From Ovis canadensis (Eukaryota; Chordata; Mammalia; Artiodactyla; Bovidae): DNA of 64,000 nucleotides. The translations under genes and the position numbers were made by a program. The notes beneath the pieces are model-generated. The model was given only the letters and a program-made list of their open reading frames with translations, was not told where the DNA came from and made no database searches. The first letter of the stretch is position 1. The number at the start of each line of letters is the position of its first letter. The stretch spans positions 13,369,001-13,433,000 of the forward strand of contig NC_091247.1 in assembly GCF_042477335.2 (NCBI RefSeq). Reading direction: 5' to 3'. Below, piece by piece: positions 10,541 to 21,346 of the stretch.

Positions 10541-13220
10541 AAAGCAGGGCAAAGGCTAACAGAGTTTTGCCAAGAGAATGCACTGATCATAGCAAACACA
10601 CTCTCCCAACAAGACAAGAGATGACTATATGTAAACACCACCAGATGGTCCATACCGAAATCAAATTGATTATATTCTTCGCATCCAAAGGTGGAGAAGC
10701 TTTATATAGTCAGTAAAAACAAGGCCTGGAGCTGACTGTGACTCAGATCATCCGCTCCTTATTGGAAAATTCAGGTTCAAATTGTAGAAAGTAGGGAAAC
10801 CACTAGGCCATCCAGGTATGACCTAAATCAAATCCCTTATGATTATACAGTGGAAGTGATGTATAAATTCAAGGGACTAGATCTGGTGCACAGAGTGCCT
10901 GAAGAACTATGGATGGAGGTTCATAACATTGTATAAGAGGTGATGATCAAAACTATCCCCAGGGAAAAGAAATGGAAGAATGCAAAGCAGTCATCTGAGG
11001 AGGCCTTAAAAATAACCCTGTATGCAAGACAGCAAAAGAGACACAGATGTATAGAACAGTCTTTTGGACTCTGTGGGAGAGGGAGAGGGTAAGATGATTT
11101 GGGAGAATGGCATTAAAACATGTATAATATCATATATGAAACAAATCACCAGTCCAGGTTCGATGCATGATACTGGATGCTTGGGGCTGGTGCACTGAGA
11201 TGACCCAGAGGGATGATACACGGAGGGAGGAGGGAGGGGGGTTCAGGTTGGGGAACACGTGTATACCTGTGGCGGATTCATGTTGATGTATGGCAAAACA
11301 AGTACAATATTATAAAATAATTAATCTCCTATTAAAATAAATGAATTCATATTTTAAAAAATAGCTTAGAAAGAAGAAAAGCAAAAGGCAAAGGAGAAAG
11401 GGAAAGATATACTCAGCTGAGTGCAGAATTCCAGAGAACAGCAAGGAGGTAAGAAAGCCTTAAGTGAACAATGTAAAAAAAGTAGAGGAAAACAATAGAA
11501 TGGGGAAGGCTAGAGTTCTTTCTAAGGAAATTGGAGCTACTGAAGGAAAAATTCATGCAAAGATAGGCACAACAGAAGACAAAAATGGCAAGGGCCTAAC
11601 AGATGCAGAAGAGAATAAGAAAAGGTGGCAGAATACAGAAAAACTGAACAAAAAACCTCTTAATGACCCAGATAACCATGACGGTGTGTTCACTCACCTA
11701 AAACCGGACATCCTGGACTGTGAAGTCAAGTGGGCCTTAGGAAGCATTCCTATGAACAAAGCTAGCAGAGGTGATGGAATTCCAGCTGAGCTATTTCAAA
11801 TCCTAAAAGATGATGTTGTTAAAGTGCTGCACTCATTATGCCAGCAAATTTGGAAAACTCAGCAGTGGCCACAGGACTGGAAAAGATCCATTTTCATTTC
11901 TATTTCATAGAAAGGCAATGCCAAAGAATGTTCAAAAAACTGTACAACTGCACTCATTTCACATGCCAGCAAGAGACTTACAGGTGTACAAACTAGATTT
12001 AGAAAAGGAAGAGGAATCAGAGATCAAACTGCCAACGTATGCAGGATCATAGGAAAAGCAAGGGAATTAAAACCAATTTAAAAAAATTTAAAAAGAAAAA
12101 GAAAAGCAAGGGAATTCCAAAGAAACATCTACTTCTGCTTCACTGACTATGTTAATGCTTTGAACCTGTGGATTGTGAAAAACTGTGGAAAATATTTCAA
12201 GAGATGGGAATAGATGGGAATACCAGACCACTTTACCTGCCTCCTGAGGAAGCTGTATGCAGGACAAGAAGCAACAGTTAGAACTAGACATGGAACAATG
12301 GACAGGTTCAAAATTGGGAAAGGAGTAAGTAAGGGCTGTATATTGTCACCCTGCTTATTTAATTTATATGCAGAGTACATCAAGCGAAACGCTGGGCTGG
12401 ATGAATCATAAGTTGGAATCAAGATTGCTGGGAGAAATATCAATAACCTCAGATATGCAGATGATACCACTTTAACAGCAGAAAGTGAAGAAAAAGAGCC
12501 CCCTGTTGAAGGAGAAAGAGGAAAGTGAAAAAGCTGGCTTAAAACTCAACATTCAAAAAATGAAGTTCATGGCATCTGGTCCCATCACTTTACAGCAAAT
12601 AGATACGGAAAATGTGAAAACAGTGTCAGATTTCATTTTCTTGGGCTCCAAAATCAGTGCAGACAATGACTGCAGCCACAAAATTAACAGATGCTTGCTC
12701 CTTTGAAGAACAGCTATGACAAGCTTAGAGAGTGTATTAAAAAGCAGAGACATCACTTTGCCAACAAAAATCCATATAGTCAAAGCTATGGTTTTTCCAG
12801 TAGTCATGTATGGATGTAAGAGTTGGACCATAAACAAGTCTGAGGGACTTTGAATTGATGCCTTTGAGCTGTGGTGTTGGAGAACTCTTGGGAGTCCCTT
12901 GGACTTCAAGGAGATCAAACCAGTCAATCCTAAGGGACTGACTCTGGATATTCATTGGAAGGAGTGGTGTTGAAGCTGAACTCCAATACTTTGGCTACTT
13001 GATGTGAAGATCTGATTCTTTGGAAAAGACCCTATGCTGAGTAAGACTGAGGGCAAGAAGAGAAGGGGGCAATAGAAAATTAGATGGTTGGATGGCATCA
13101 TCGACTCAATGGACATGAGTTAGAGCAAATTCCAGGAGATGGTGAAGAACAGGGAAACCTGAAATGCTGCACTCCATGGGATTGCGAAGAGTCAGACATG
13201 ACTTAGTGACTGAACAACAG
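10541..13220 (+). mobile_element. BovB LINE, long copy, inactive
   Basis: Plus-strand BovB lacking only part of its 5' end. Coding remnants: 11464-11910 (includes KWALGSIPMNKASRGDGIPA and FQILKDDVVKVLHSLCQQIW), 12214-12411 (RHGTMDRFKIGKGVSKGCIL) and [14 protein letters not shown] near 12440-12480 with the YADD box preserved. The frame is broken repeatedly, and about 11930-12120 is deleted and rearranged, with an extra A-rich stretch near 12070. A bovine L1 3' end interrupts it at 11014-11360. The 3' end is GACTTAGTGACTGAACAACA. Downstream DNA is not the expected continuation of the OR unit. Confidence 0.9.
11014..11360 (+). mobile_element. Bovine L1 3' end inserted into BovB
   Basis: Begins AACCCTGTATGCAAGACAGC, passes through GGGGAACACGTGTATACCTG and ends with the CTCCTATTAAAATAAATGAA-type tail and A-run. 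It lies between BovB ...GGCCTTAAAAATA and AAAAATAGC..., which gives a short A-rich target-site duplication. 5'-truncated, within the 3' UTR. Confidence 0.88.
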
Positions 13221-13849
13221 CAACACATATATTATATATCCTATATACTTTGAAAATATGTAGACAATCTGGATATTATGCAGAAGATAGCATTGTCCCA
13301 CTGTATCACTGACACCATGGTAATGGGCCAGAAAACCAGGAATTTGCTAACACTTTGGAGCTTTAGCAAGACACATACAATCCTGAAGGTGAGAGATAAA
13401 ACACTGTGAAAATAAGGGGAACACTTCCCATCAGTGTCATTTTTCGGGCCTATGATCTAAGAGAGGAATCAGAAAGCAATGGCTGCAGAGAGTATTTATA
13501 ACCAGTTGACACAGGAGAAGAAAGCCTGAATATCATTTACAAGTGGGTCAGCTTGCCGTGTAAGGGCAAGTCAAAAATGAACACTGACTGTGCTGTAGCT
13601 CATCAAAGGTTGCTTTGTAAGAGAGTCCTCAACTTTAAGCTTTCTCTAGAGATGATCTTGGCTAAAAGAAACGTCTTCACCAAAGAAAATGCTACCTTCC
13701 ACTACAGCCTACATCCAGTCAGCAGCATGGGGGTATAAACCATACTTCTTAACATCAAAGCTCCACAGTTCCCAGTGGGGTCAGCTGGGCTCTTCAGTGG
13801 GACTTCATCACAACCCAACTTCTCCCTCTACTCAACCACAGATATTGAT
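13221..13849. other. Unassigned DNA, no gene seen
   Basis: No recognisable repeat or gene. It is not found in the other OR units of this window, so either the BovB at 10541 marks a rearrangement breakpoint or the sister copies lost it. Short open frames here (for example 13553-13738) have no family marks. Confidence 0.4.
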
Positions 13850-13860
13850 CCCAAAAGCAC

Positions 13861-13999
13861 CCCCAGGAGACTTCCCTGGTGGTCCACTGGATGACGTTTT
13901 GCTTCCATTGCAGGGATGCCAGTTCCATCGCTGGTCAGGGAACTAGGATTCTGCATGCCATGTGGTGTGGCCACAAGAAAAGATAAAAAAGCTAAAGCA
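13861..13999 (+). mobile_element. CHR-2 type tRNA-Glu SINE
   Basis: Starts GACTTCCCTGGTGGTCCACT, with a TTCCATCGCTGGTCAGGGAA segment and a GTGTGGCCACAAGAAAAG end, the CHR-2 pattern shared by cetaceans and ruminants. CCCAAAAGCAC at 13850-13860 recurs at 14217-14227 on the far side of the next SINE. The duplication therefore brackets CHR-2 plus a Bov-tA that later landed in its tail. Confidence 0.8.
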
Positions 14000-14216
14000 A
14001 GAGTGTGCATGCCCAGTCGCTCAGTTGTGTTCAATGATTTGCAATTCCATAGTCAGTAACCCACCAGCTCCTCTGTCTATTAGATTTTTTCAGGCAAGAA
14101 TACTGAAGTGGGTTGCCATTTCCTCCTCCAAGGGATCTTCCCAACCCAGGAACTGAACTCACATCTCCTGCACTGGCAGTTGGATTCTTTCCTATTGTGT
14201 CACCTGGAAAGCCCCA
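14000..14216 (-). mobile_element. Bov-tA SINE, in the tail of the CHR-2 SINE
   Basis: Reverse Bov-tA: CCAGTCGCTCAGTTGTGTTC at the left, CAGGCAAGAATACTGAAGTG in the middle and a reversed tRNA-like head at the right. It separates the CHR-2 tail from the CHR-2 target-site duplication. Confidence 0.88.
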
Positions 14217-14356
14217 CCCAAAAGCACTCCCAAATAAACATTCTGCATTCTAATCTCCATCTCAAATTCTCCTTCCTAGATAACCCATTTCCTATTCACC
14301 AAACACACACATACACAATATTATATGACCTCTGATTACGCACAGTTGAGGAAACT

Positions 14357-14400
14357 ATGTGCTTCTCTGGTGGCTCAGAGAGTAAAGAATCAGATGGTAG
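14357..14400 (+). mobile_element. Bov-tA SINE head fragment
   Basis: Only the first ~40 bases of the tRNA-like head are recognisable (CTTCTCTGGTGGCTCAGAGA, then GTAAAGAATC). 3'-truncated or decayed. Confidence 0.45.
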
Positions 14401-14765
14401 AGTGACTAACACTTTACTTAAAGCATGTCCTGGAGATTTCATGCTAAGCTTAAAAGGTTCTGAAAATAGCCTCTGTCTTCAGAAGGGCTCCTCAGGAGTC
14501 CTCTGCCCCCTTGAGGGCAGTTGCACTCAATTTTGCTGCCACACCGTGATTTCTGTACCTAGAGAAGTCACAGAGCAAACTCATAGGGGGGCAGGTTGTA
14601 ATAACCACATCATAGCTCCTTCATTAGCAAGGACCCAGAGAAGGTCAGGGGAGCTGAGCTCAAACCCCTGAAAAGCTAGCAGACAGGTTTTGCCAACCAA
14701 GAGAGTTCCTGCCACAGTGAGTGTGGGCAGTTCTACCTTCTATGATGAGAAACAGAGAAAAATTG
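14401..14765. other. Unassigned DNA, no gene seen
   Basis: Non-repetitive by eye. Short frames without family marks. Parts resemble the clinical-style GGAGTCCTCTGCCCCCTTGA wording of the later unit block near 27180 only weakly; I do not claim homology. Confidence 0.3.
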
Positions 14766-14780
14766 AAAAGTACTGAGACA

Positions 14781-15007
14781 TCCAGTATCATACATCAAAC
14801 CTGGACTGGCGATTCATTTCATATATGATATTATACATGTTTCAATGCCATTCTCCCAGAGGGATGGTACGGGGAGGGAGGAGGGAGGGGGGTTCAGGAT
14901 GGGGAACACGTGTATGCCTGTGGCGGATTCATGTTGATGTACGGCAAAACCAATACAATATTGTAAAGTAATTAACCTCCAATTAAAATAAATAAATTTA
15001 TATTTTA
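14781..15007 (+). mobile_element. Bovine L1 3' insertion with inverted 5' part (twin priming)
   Basis: 14781-14857 is the reverse complement of the L1 3' UTR stretch seen forward at about 11100-11175. From 14858 (AGAGGGATGGTACGGGGAGG) the element runs forward to its A-rich tail. The whole is flanked by AAAAGTACTGAGACA at 14766-14780 and 15008-15022, a perfect 15-base target-site duplication. About 30 bases of L1 are missing at the inversion joint. One insertion event with twin priming explains all of this. Confidence 0.92.
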
Positions 15008-15022
15008 AAAAGTACTGAGACA

Positions 15023-15565
15023 GAGGTTGAGAAAGAAACAAGGATGTGAGGCAGTATCAAGAAAATGCTTGACCCATTTAGAACATAGAGCAACCTGCTC
15101 TTTGTCCTTCCTCTCAGCTCTTGTTGCATATAACTGGCTAAAGGTCAAAAAGATCATCTTTCTGATATGTGAACTTAACCAATTTGGTATAGGAAGAACA
15201 GATTAAAAAAAAACTGGGCAAGAGGAGAAGATATCTGGATATGAAAAGTGATCAGTATAGACTGACTACCCACCTAAACAGTCACCTCAATCAGGTACTT
15301 ATTTCAGCCTCAATATTCAGTTTTGAATTTAATTCCATTCCAAACAATCACATGGACACTGTATAAAACACAGTTCAGCCTAACATGTAAGACTAACTTT
15401 GTATGTAATGACCACCCTATTTGACTGCTGGGCCAGGGTATGTTGTTATCCCATGGTTCTTGAGGAATCAGGTCCCCAGTGAGTGGATAGGGGGAACTCA
15501 GTAGAAAAGAAAAAAGTTTCTGCTCACAGACACATCCCAGGCTTTTAGAATGATTTCCTCAAATT
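15023..15565. other. Unassigned DNA, no gene seen
   Basis: No recognised repeat or coding sequence, and no match to other units in the window. Confidence 0.35.
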
Positions 15566-15574
15566 CTCATTTTC

Positions 15575-15745
15575 TTTTTTTTTTAGAATTGTTTTTTCTT
15601 TTTTTAAAATATAAATTTATTTATTTTAATTGGAGGCTAATTACTTTACAATATTGTATTGGTTTTTTATTTATTTATTTTAATTGGAGGTTAATTACTT
15701 TACAATACTGGATTGCTTTTGCCATACATAAACCTGAATCTGCCA
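15575..15745 (-). mobile_element. Bovine L1 tail insertion with the tail duplicated in tandem
   Basis: Two reverse L1 3' tails lie head to tail: about 15575-15662 and 15663-15745. Both contain the TTTTAATTGGAGG and TAATTACTTTACAATA segments. A single target-site duplication, CTCATTTTC, brackets the pair (15566-15574 and 15746-15754), so both tails appear to have arrived together. Confidence 0.8.
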
Positions 15746-15754
15746 CTCATTTTC

Positions 15755-16690
15755 AAAATTTCATTCCATTTTTTTAAAGTACGCAGTGTAGATGAGCACA
15801 GGAGACTCAATCTTACTTCACCATTTTGAATCTTCTTCATCTCACAATCCCCAGGCATTCCCTTCATGAACAATGTTTTTTGAGGATGTATGTTTTATAA
15901 ACCACACTTATACATGCTATTTTATTATCTTTTTAGAATACCTAAGATTGCTCAGTGATCAAGTAATGAAAGTCAGCACAAGCCCCCACGTCCTGCTCCC
16001 AAGCTCAGTGCACTTTCTACTAAACTCTCAGTCACATACACATTTAATGTTCCAGTCATCAAAGACCAAATTCTCCCTTATTGTTGCCAATGAATCTTGC
16101 CTATTAGAATTATCAAATTCTACAATCTGTCCAACACAGAAAACATAGATTTCTCATTGCAACAGCAAAGGTATGTTCTTAATGTGGGACGAAACACATT
16201 TAAAGAAAAAAAAATGTGTATATGTCAAAATAGAAAATAACTAAACCAGGAAAAATAAATCTTCAGCATGATTGTTTCAGATATATACTTGGTGAGTGTG
16301 GAGAAACAGAAAGTGAGCCAGGTAGTCAGACAAGCAAATGGAAATTGATTAGAGGGAAATGAGAGGGTGACTGGCCCTTGAGGAGAACCAGCGTCCTCCC
16401 TTTCTGATGGGGTCTTTCTTATACCCTGCCAATGAAAAATTCTCTGAAGGGATGGTTAATTTTTAGCCTGTAGCTAGCTGAGTCCTGCAGTCACTTAGCC
16501 AGAGGTTTGGAATCTAGTGGTCTCATAGCCTTAAGAAGGGAGCCTCCAGTGGGAAAACAGAATGTCCTTTGGGCAATTTGGTCAGTCTCAAGGGTCACTG
16601 TGATTTTATTCTTTGTTTGCAAGGTCAACATAATGAACCATGTTAACAATGAGCTCCCATGTAGGCCCTTATCAGTTTAGTTTTATGAAA
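15755..16690. other. Mostly unassigned DNA; a weak LTR-like stretch at about 16270-16670
   Basis: 15755-16260 shows no recognised feature. 16270-16670 (TGAGAGGGTGACTGGCCCTT, then CTTATACCCTGCCAATG) has the texture of an old LTR in reverse orientation, but I cannot name a family or see end repeats. No coding region is supported. Confidence 0.25.
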
Positions 16691-16900
16691 ATATTTTAAA
16701 AATGGCATAGTGGTTAAGTTTTGAGACTTAGAGTTAATTTAGAGTTTGATTCCTGTGTCTCCTATATACTTGATGTATGGCCTATTTGCCTCTATATCTG
16801 TTTCCTCATTGGAAACAAAATGAGAAGAATGATAGTTTAGCCTGACAAGGTTGTCATGAGAATTAAAGTACATCCTATATGAAGGAAGTGCTTAATTACA
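16690..16900 (+). mobile_element. MIR SINE
   Basis: Degenerate MIR core and LINE-2-like tail: CATAGTGGTTAAG, GATTCCTGTGTCTCC, TTTCCTCATTGGAAACAAAA, TTGTCATGAGAATTAAAGTA, AGTGCTTAATT. This order matches MIR well. Confidence 0.7.
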
Positions 16901-17114
16901 GTTCACTCTCATATTATTCAAAGCATGGACAAAAGTACCATCTAAAAAGGTGTTGTAAACTTAAAATCAAGTTTATTTGATGATTAGAGCATTAGAGTAT
17001 GAGAGCTAGAGTTGTTTTAATTATCAGATTCATTGATTTTGAGAACATGAACAAATGCTTGGTTGAGGAAAAAGTCACTGGCAATGAAGATACTGGGGAG
17101 AAGACAGTGGCATC

Positions 17115-17530
17115 AAATGTTTACTGTGTCCCTGGCACCATTCTAAGTGCTTTAAGCACATGCTATTGTGAAAACCTCATAAAAATCGTATAGAGTAACT
17201 ACTGTTCTGTGTGCTCAGATGTTCAGTTGTATCCAACTCTTTGCAACCCCATGGACTGTAGCCAGCCAGGCTCCTCTGTTCAAGGGATTCTCCTGGCAAA
17301 AATACTTGAGTGGGTTGCCATTTCCTTCTCCAGAGAATCTTCCTGACACAGGGATCAAAACCACATTTCCTGCACTTCCTGGATTGGTGGGCAGATTCTT
17401 TACCACTATCACCACCTGGGAGATCCACAGGGTAAATATTAGTATGCTCTATTTACAGATGAGAAAACTGAAGTTTCAAGATATTTAATAACTTGCCTGA
17501 TAATAGCCAGCTCGAAAGTAAGCACTTTAT
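17115..17530 (+). mobile_element. MIR SINE split by a Bov-tA
   Basis: Left half CACCATTCTAAGTGCTTTAA; right half ATTTACAGATGAGAAAACTG and TAATAACTTGCCTGATAATA. Together they read as one MIR 3' region. The intervening 17207-17432 is a reverse Bov-tA. Confidence 0.75.
17207..17432 (-). mobile_element. Bov-tA SINE inside MIR
   Basis: Reverse Bov-A body (GATGTTCAGTTGTATCCAAC at the left, GGGTTGCCATTTCCTTCTCC in the middle) with the reversed tRNA-like head ending ACCTGGGAGATCC. Confidence 0.9.
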
Positions 17531-17904
17531 TGTTGCATGAATGAAATGGATGGATGGATGATTCTTGGAACTGCTATTAAAAAAAATACCTATCCAATGA
17601 GCCCTTTCTCACTTTCTGGAGGAAAAATTTGAAACACTTCGTGAACATGAGGGTGTTTGAATCAATATTGTTCACGGTAGCATAAACCTAGAGGACATCT
17701 AGAGAAACATGTTAAATCAAGTGTGCTGCATACCTGCAATGGAAAAAGTCTTAATTAAAGAACCAGAACATAGATAGTTCTCCAAAAAAAAAAAAATTGT
17801 GTAAAGAGAGAAAAACAGAATGAGGTACATGCCACAGCATTATTGAAGTAAATGGAATAAAAGCCCACACGTAAAGCAATAGGGTATGTTTTTCAAGGAG
17901 ATGC
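17531..17904. other. Degenerate DNA, possibly an old L1 remnant
   Basis: 17640-17870 vaguely follows the L1 3' word order (an AATATTGTTCACGGTAGCAT phrase, a poly-A near 17787, then GAATGAGGTACATG) but is too decayed to classify. No gene seen. Confidence 0.25.
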
Positions 17905-18130
17905 CTGCATGTGTGTTCTGTTGCTTCAGTTGTGTCTGAATCTTTGCAGTCCCCTCGACTATGGCCCACCAGGCTCCTCTGTCTGTAGCATTTCCCAGGC
18001 AAGAATACTGGAATGGGTTGCCATTTTTTTCCACAGGGGGATCTCCCCAACCCAGGGATCAAATCCAAACCTCCTTCATCTCCAGCATTGCAGACATATT
18101 CTTTACACTCTGAGCCACTAGGGAAGCCCT
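17905..18130 (-). mobile_element. Bov-tA SINE
   Basis: Reverse Bov-tA: TTGCTTCAGTTGTGTCTGAA at the left, CAAGAATACTGGAATGGGTT in the middle and the head complement TGAGCCACTAGGGAAGCCC at the right. Confidence 0.92.
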
Positions 18131-18614
18131 TTCAAGCTATAAACACAGATCAAGAAACAAGTGGTTGATGGCATTATAGGACGTGCTTGCTTAACAGTTG
18201 GAGGCCCAAGATGTGGGAACATGATTAAGTTTAAGGAGCTTGAGGAAAAATTAAGTAACAAAGTCAATATAAGAATAAAGATTTGTATGGACTAGTGTAT
18301 AATTTGATGATCACTAGGAAGTATTAGCTTCTAAATAAGTGCCTCTGAGGGTAAAACAAGCCCAACAGTAAAACTTTGTTGGTTTAGGTCTATTATTCCT
18401 TTGATTTCCCTGTTGATTATTTTTATCAAGCCCCCTTTTTGGAAAGGAAATTCAAAGATAAATTTTAATGTACCACTACTGAAAATTTGATTTTATATAT
18501 AGAGAAAAATCAAACCACCTTATCTGAAATAATAAATTCCCCACCTTATTTCTGTCTATCTCTATACCCTTATGTGGCTTTATTTCTCTTTATAAAATGC
18601 AGAACTAGCTGATG
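18131..18614. other. Unassigned AT-rich DNA, no gene seen
   Basis: No recognised repeat or coding region. Confidence 0.3.
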
Positions 18615-18675
18615 ACAAATAGATAGATCCATAGATAGATAGAAAGATAAATGGATATGCAGACAGATAGATCTT
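18615..18675. repeat. (GATA)n-type microsatellite, interrupted
   Basis: Runs of GATA/TAGA with single-base variants (ATAGATAGATCCATAGATAG and later CAGATAGATC). Confidence 0.85.
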
Positions 18676-18789
18676 CCATTAGAATGCCAGGCCCACAAAC
18701 AGGTCTGACTATGTCATGTTCACAATTGTTTCCCACTCCCAGAATATTTTTGCAGAATACGTTCTCAGTAATCAGTCGTTTCTAGATTT

Positions 18790-18934
18790 AAGGAGGGAGG
18801 GGGTTCAGGATGGGGAATACGTGTATACCTAGGGTGGATTCATGTTGATGTATGGCAAAAGCAATACAATATTGTAAAGTAATTAACCTCCAATTAAAAT
18901 AAATAAATTTATATTTTAAAAAAAGTAAACTAAT
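18790..18934 (+). mobile_element. Bovine L1 3' tail just upstream of OR-2
   Basis: GGTTCAGGATGGGGAATACG to CCAATTAAAATAAATAAATT and a poly-A. 5'-truncated. It ends about 250 bases before the OR-2 start and marks the left limit of the flank shared with OR-1. Confidence 0.88.
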
Positions 18935-19190
18935 GAAGGTTCAACTATGCTCTTCCTCAAAAGTTCTTGCTATCAGCACAAGAAGCATGAGAAGTCTTAG
19001 AGTTGAGAAGGAAGGGCAAGTTCAAGGACCACAAAAGTGACAGGTTGCCTATGTGGCAGCTAGTCACAACCCTATAGGTAGAAAGTGAAGGTAAGAAGCA
19101 GCACAGGCTTGTTGGCTTGTTGATGCTTTCAGTCATGGAGATGTGTGTTACATTGTAGGAATCTTTTCTGTTTTAGTTGGTTCCATGATC
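18935..19190 (+). promoter_or_regulatory. 5' flank of OR-2 with a candidate splice acceptor
   Basis: Closely matches the OR-1 flank (about 141-398), including a pyrimidine run and AG at 19175-19176, 14 bases before the ATG. Promoter function is not visible by eye. Confidence 0.4.
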
Positions 19191-21346
19191 ATGGAAAGAC
19201 TCAACCAAACCAGCAGTGTCTCTGAGTTCATATTCCTGGGACTCTCTTCCTAGCCTTAGGACCAGAAGCCAGTCTTCATTCTCACCATATACCTGGTCAC
19301 TGTAACAGGGAACCTGCTCACCATCCTGGCCATCAGCTCTGACCCCCAACTTCATATCCCCATGTATTTTTTCTTGAGTGTCCTGTCTTTCACTGACATT
19401 TGCTTCACAACAAGCATTGTCCCCAAGATGGTAGTTGACTTCCAATCAGAGAAGAAAATCATCTCCTATGCTGGATGCCTGACCCAGATGTATTTTATAT
19501 ATGCCTTTGGTGACATTCAGTTCAGTTCAGTCGCTCAGTCGTATCAGATCTTTGTGAACTCATGAATCACAGCACGCCAGGCCTCCTTGTCCATCACCAT
19601 CTCCCAGAGTTCACTCAGACTCACATCCATTGAGTCCGTGATGCCATCCAGCCATCTCATCCTCTGTCGTCCCCTTCTCCTCCTGCCCACAATCCCTCCC
19701 ACCATCAGAGTCTTTTCCAATGAGTCAGTTCTTCGCATGAGGTGTCCAAAGTACTGGAGCTTCAGCTTTAGCATCATTCCTTCCAAAGAAATCCCAGGGC
19801 TGATCTCCTTCAGAATGGACTGGATGGATCTCCTTGCAGTCCAAGGGACTTTCAAGAGTCTTCTCCAACACCACAGTTCAAACACATTAATTCTTCGGCG
19901 CTCAGCCTTCTTCACAGTCCAACTCTCACATCCATACATGACTACTGGAAAAACCATAGCCTTGACTAGTCGGACCTTAGTCAGCAAAGTAATGTCTCTG
20001 CTTTTGAATATGCTATCTAGGTTGGTCACAACTTTTCTTCCAAGGAGTAAGCGTCTTGTAATTTCATGGCTGCAGTCACCATCTGCAGTGATTTTGGAGC
20101 ACAAAAAAATAAAGTCTGACACTGTTTCCACTGTTTCCCCATCTATTTGCCATGAAGTGATGGGACCAGATGCCATGATCTTCGTTTTCTGAATGTTGAG
20201 CTTTAAGCCAACTTTTTCACTCTCCTCTTTCACTTTCATCAAGAGGCTTTTTAGCTCCTCTCCACTTTCTGCCATAAGGGTGATGTCATCTGCATATCTG
20301 AGGTTATTGATATTTCTCCCGGCAATCGTGATTCCAGCTTGTGTTTCTTCCAGTCCAGGGTTTCTCATGATGTACTCTGCATAGAAGTTAAATAAGCAGG
20401 GTGACAATATACAGCCTTGACGTACTCCTTTTCCTATTTGGAACCAGTCTGTTGTTCCATGTCCGGTTCTAACTGTTGCTTCCTGACCTGCATACAGATT
20501 CCTCAAGAGGCAGGTCAGGTGGTCTGGTATTCCCATCTCTTTCGGAATTTTCCACAGTTTCTTGTGATCCACACAGTCAAAGGCTTTGGCATAGTCAATA
20601 AAGCAGAAATAGATGTTTTTCTGTAACTCTCTTGCTTTTTCGATGATCTAGCGGATGTTGGCAATTTGATCTCTGATTCTTCTGCCTTTTCTAAAACCAG
20701 CTTGAACATCAGGGAGTTCACGGTTCACGTATTGCTGAAGTCTGGCTTGGTTGGTAGCTGCCTTCTGGCAGTCATGGCCTTTGACCATTATGTGGCCATC
20801 TGTGACCCCTTCCACTATGTCACCATCATTAGCCACCACTGCTGTGTCCTGCTGGTGGCCATCTCCTGCTCATTGCCTCACCTCCACTCACTCCTACACA
20901 TACTTTTGTTGAATCAGCTCAACTTCTGTGACTCCAGTGTTGTCCACGAAATTGTCCTGCTCCTCCATATTTGTCAATGATCTCACAATAAAGACAGAAG
21001 GACTGGTGTTTTGGTGACCCCCTTCCTATGCATTGTTTTCTCATATGTGCGAATCCTTGTAGCAATTCTCAGGGTCCTCTCAGATGCAGGGAAATGCAAA
21101 GCCTTGACCTGTGGCTCCCACTTTACTGTGGTGATTCTGTTTTATGGAAGCATCTTTTATGTCTATTTACAGCCCTTGTCCAGCTACACTGCTCGGGACC
21201 GAGTAGCTACAATAGTCAACATGGTCCTGTCCTCCATGCTCAACCCTTTCATCTATAGTTTGAGAAACAAAGACATGAAGAGGGGACTGGGGAAGCTGAT
21301 GGGCAGGAAGAAATCCTATCGAGAATCTTTCTGGACATGTTCATAG
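19191..21346 (+). pseudogene. OR1L: Olfactory receptor OR-2, OR1L type, split by BovB and decayed
   Basis: Receptor sequence starts at ATG 19191, breaks at about 19515 after YAFGDI, and resumes at about 20751 with SCLLAVMAFDHYVAICDP. The 1.24 kb between is a reverse BovB. Further damage relative to OR-3: an early TAG where the others read Arg of SSRPEDQ, a 9-base loss in TM1, a 30-base loss that removes the loop-2 HHFLCDINPLL region, a one-base loss near 21016 and a lost normal stop, so the C-terminus runs on to 21346. The DRY motif is DHY. TM6 and TM7 marks ([17 protein letters not shown]) remain visible. Clearly non-functional. The shared flank says it arose from the same duplication as OR-1. 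Confidence 0.93.
19515..20750 (-). mobile_element. BovB LINE inserted in the coding exon of OR-2
   Basis: Reverse BovB: (CAGTT)n 3' end at the left, 5' truncation at the right just after AGTCTGGCTTGG. It carries the longest undamaged BovB frame in the window, 19544-20572 on the minus strand (342 codons), with [15 protein letters not shown] (intact YADD box), [20 protein letters not shown] and the C-terminal [16 protein letters not shown] second frame piece (20515-20721) continues upstream after a frame break. No clear target-site duplication; TTGGT-like microhomology is at the joint. Confidence 0.95.

Noticed and set aside
16270-16670. Possible antisense LTR
   Set aside because: Only the general texture suggests it. 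No end motifs, target-site duplication or family recognised, so it is mentioned only inside an unassigned stretch.
19587-20192. Plus-strand frame of 201 codons in the BovB of OR-2
   Set aside because: Reverse complement of the BovB coding strand. Similar shadow frames appear in every reverse BovB copy.
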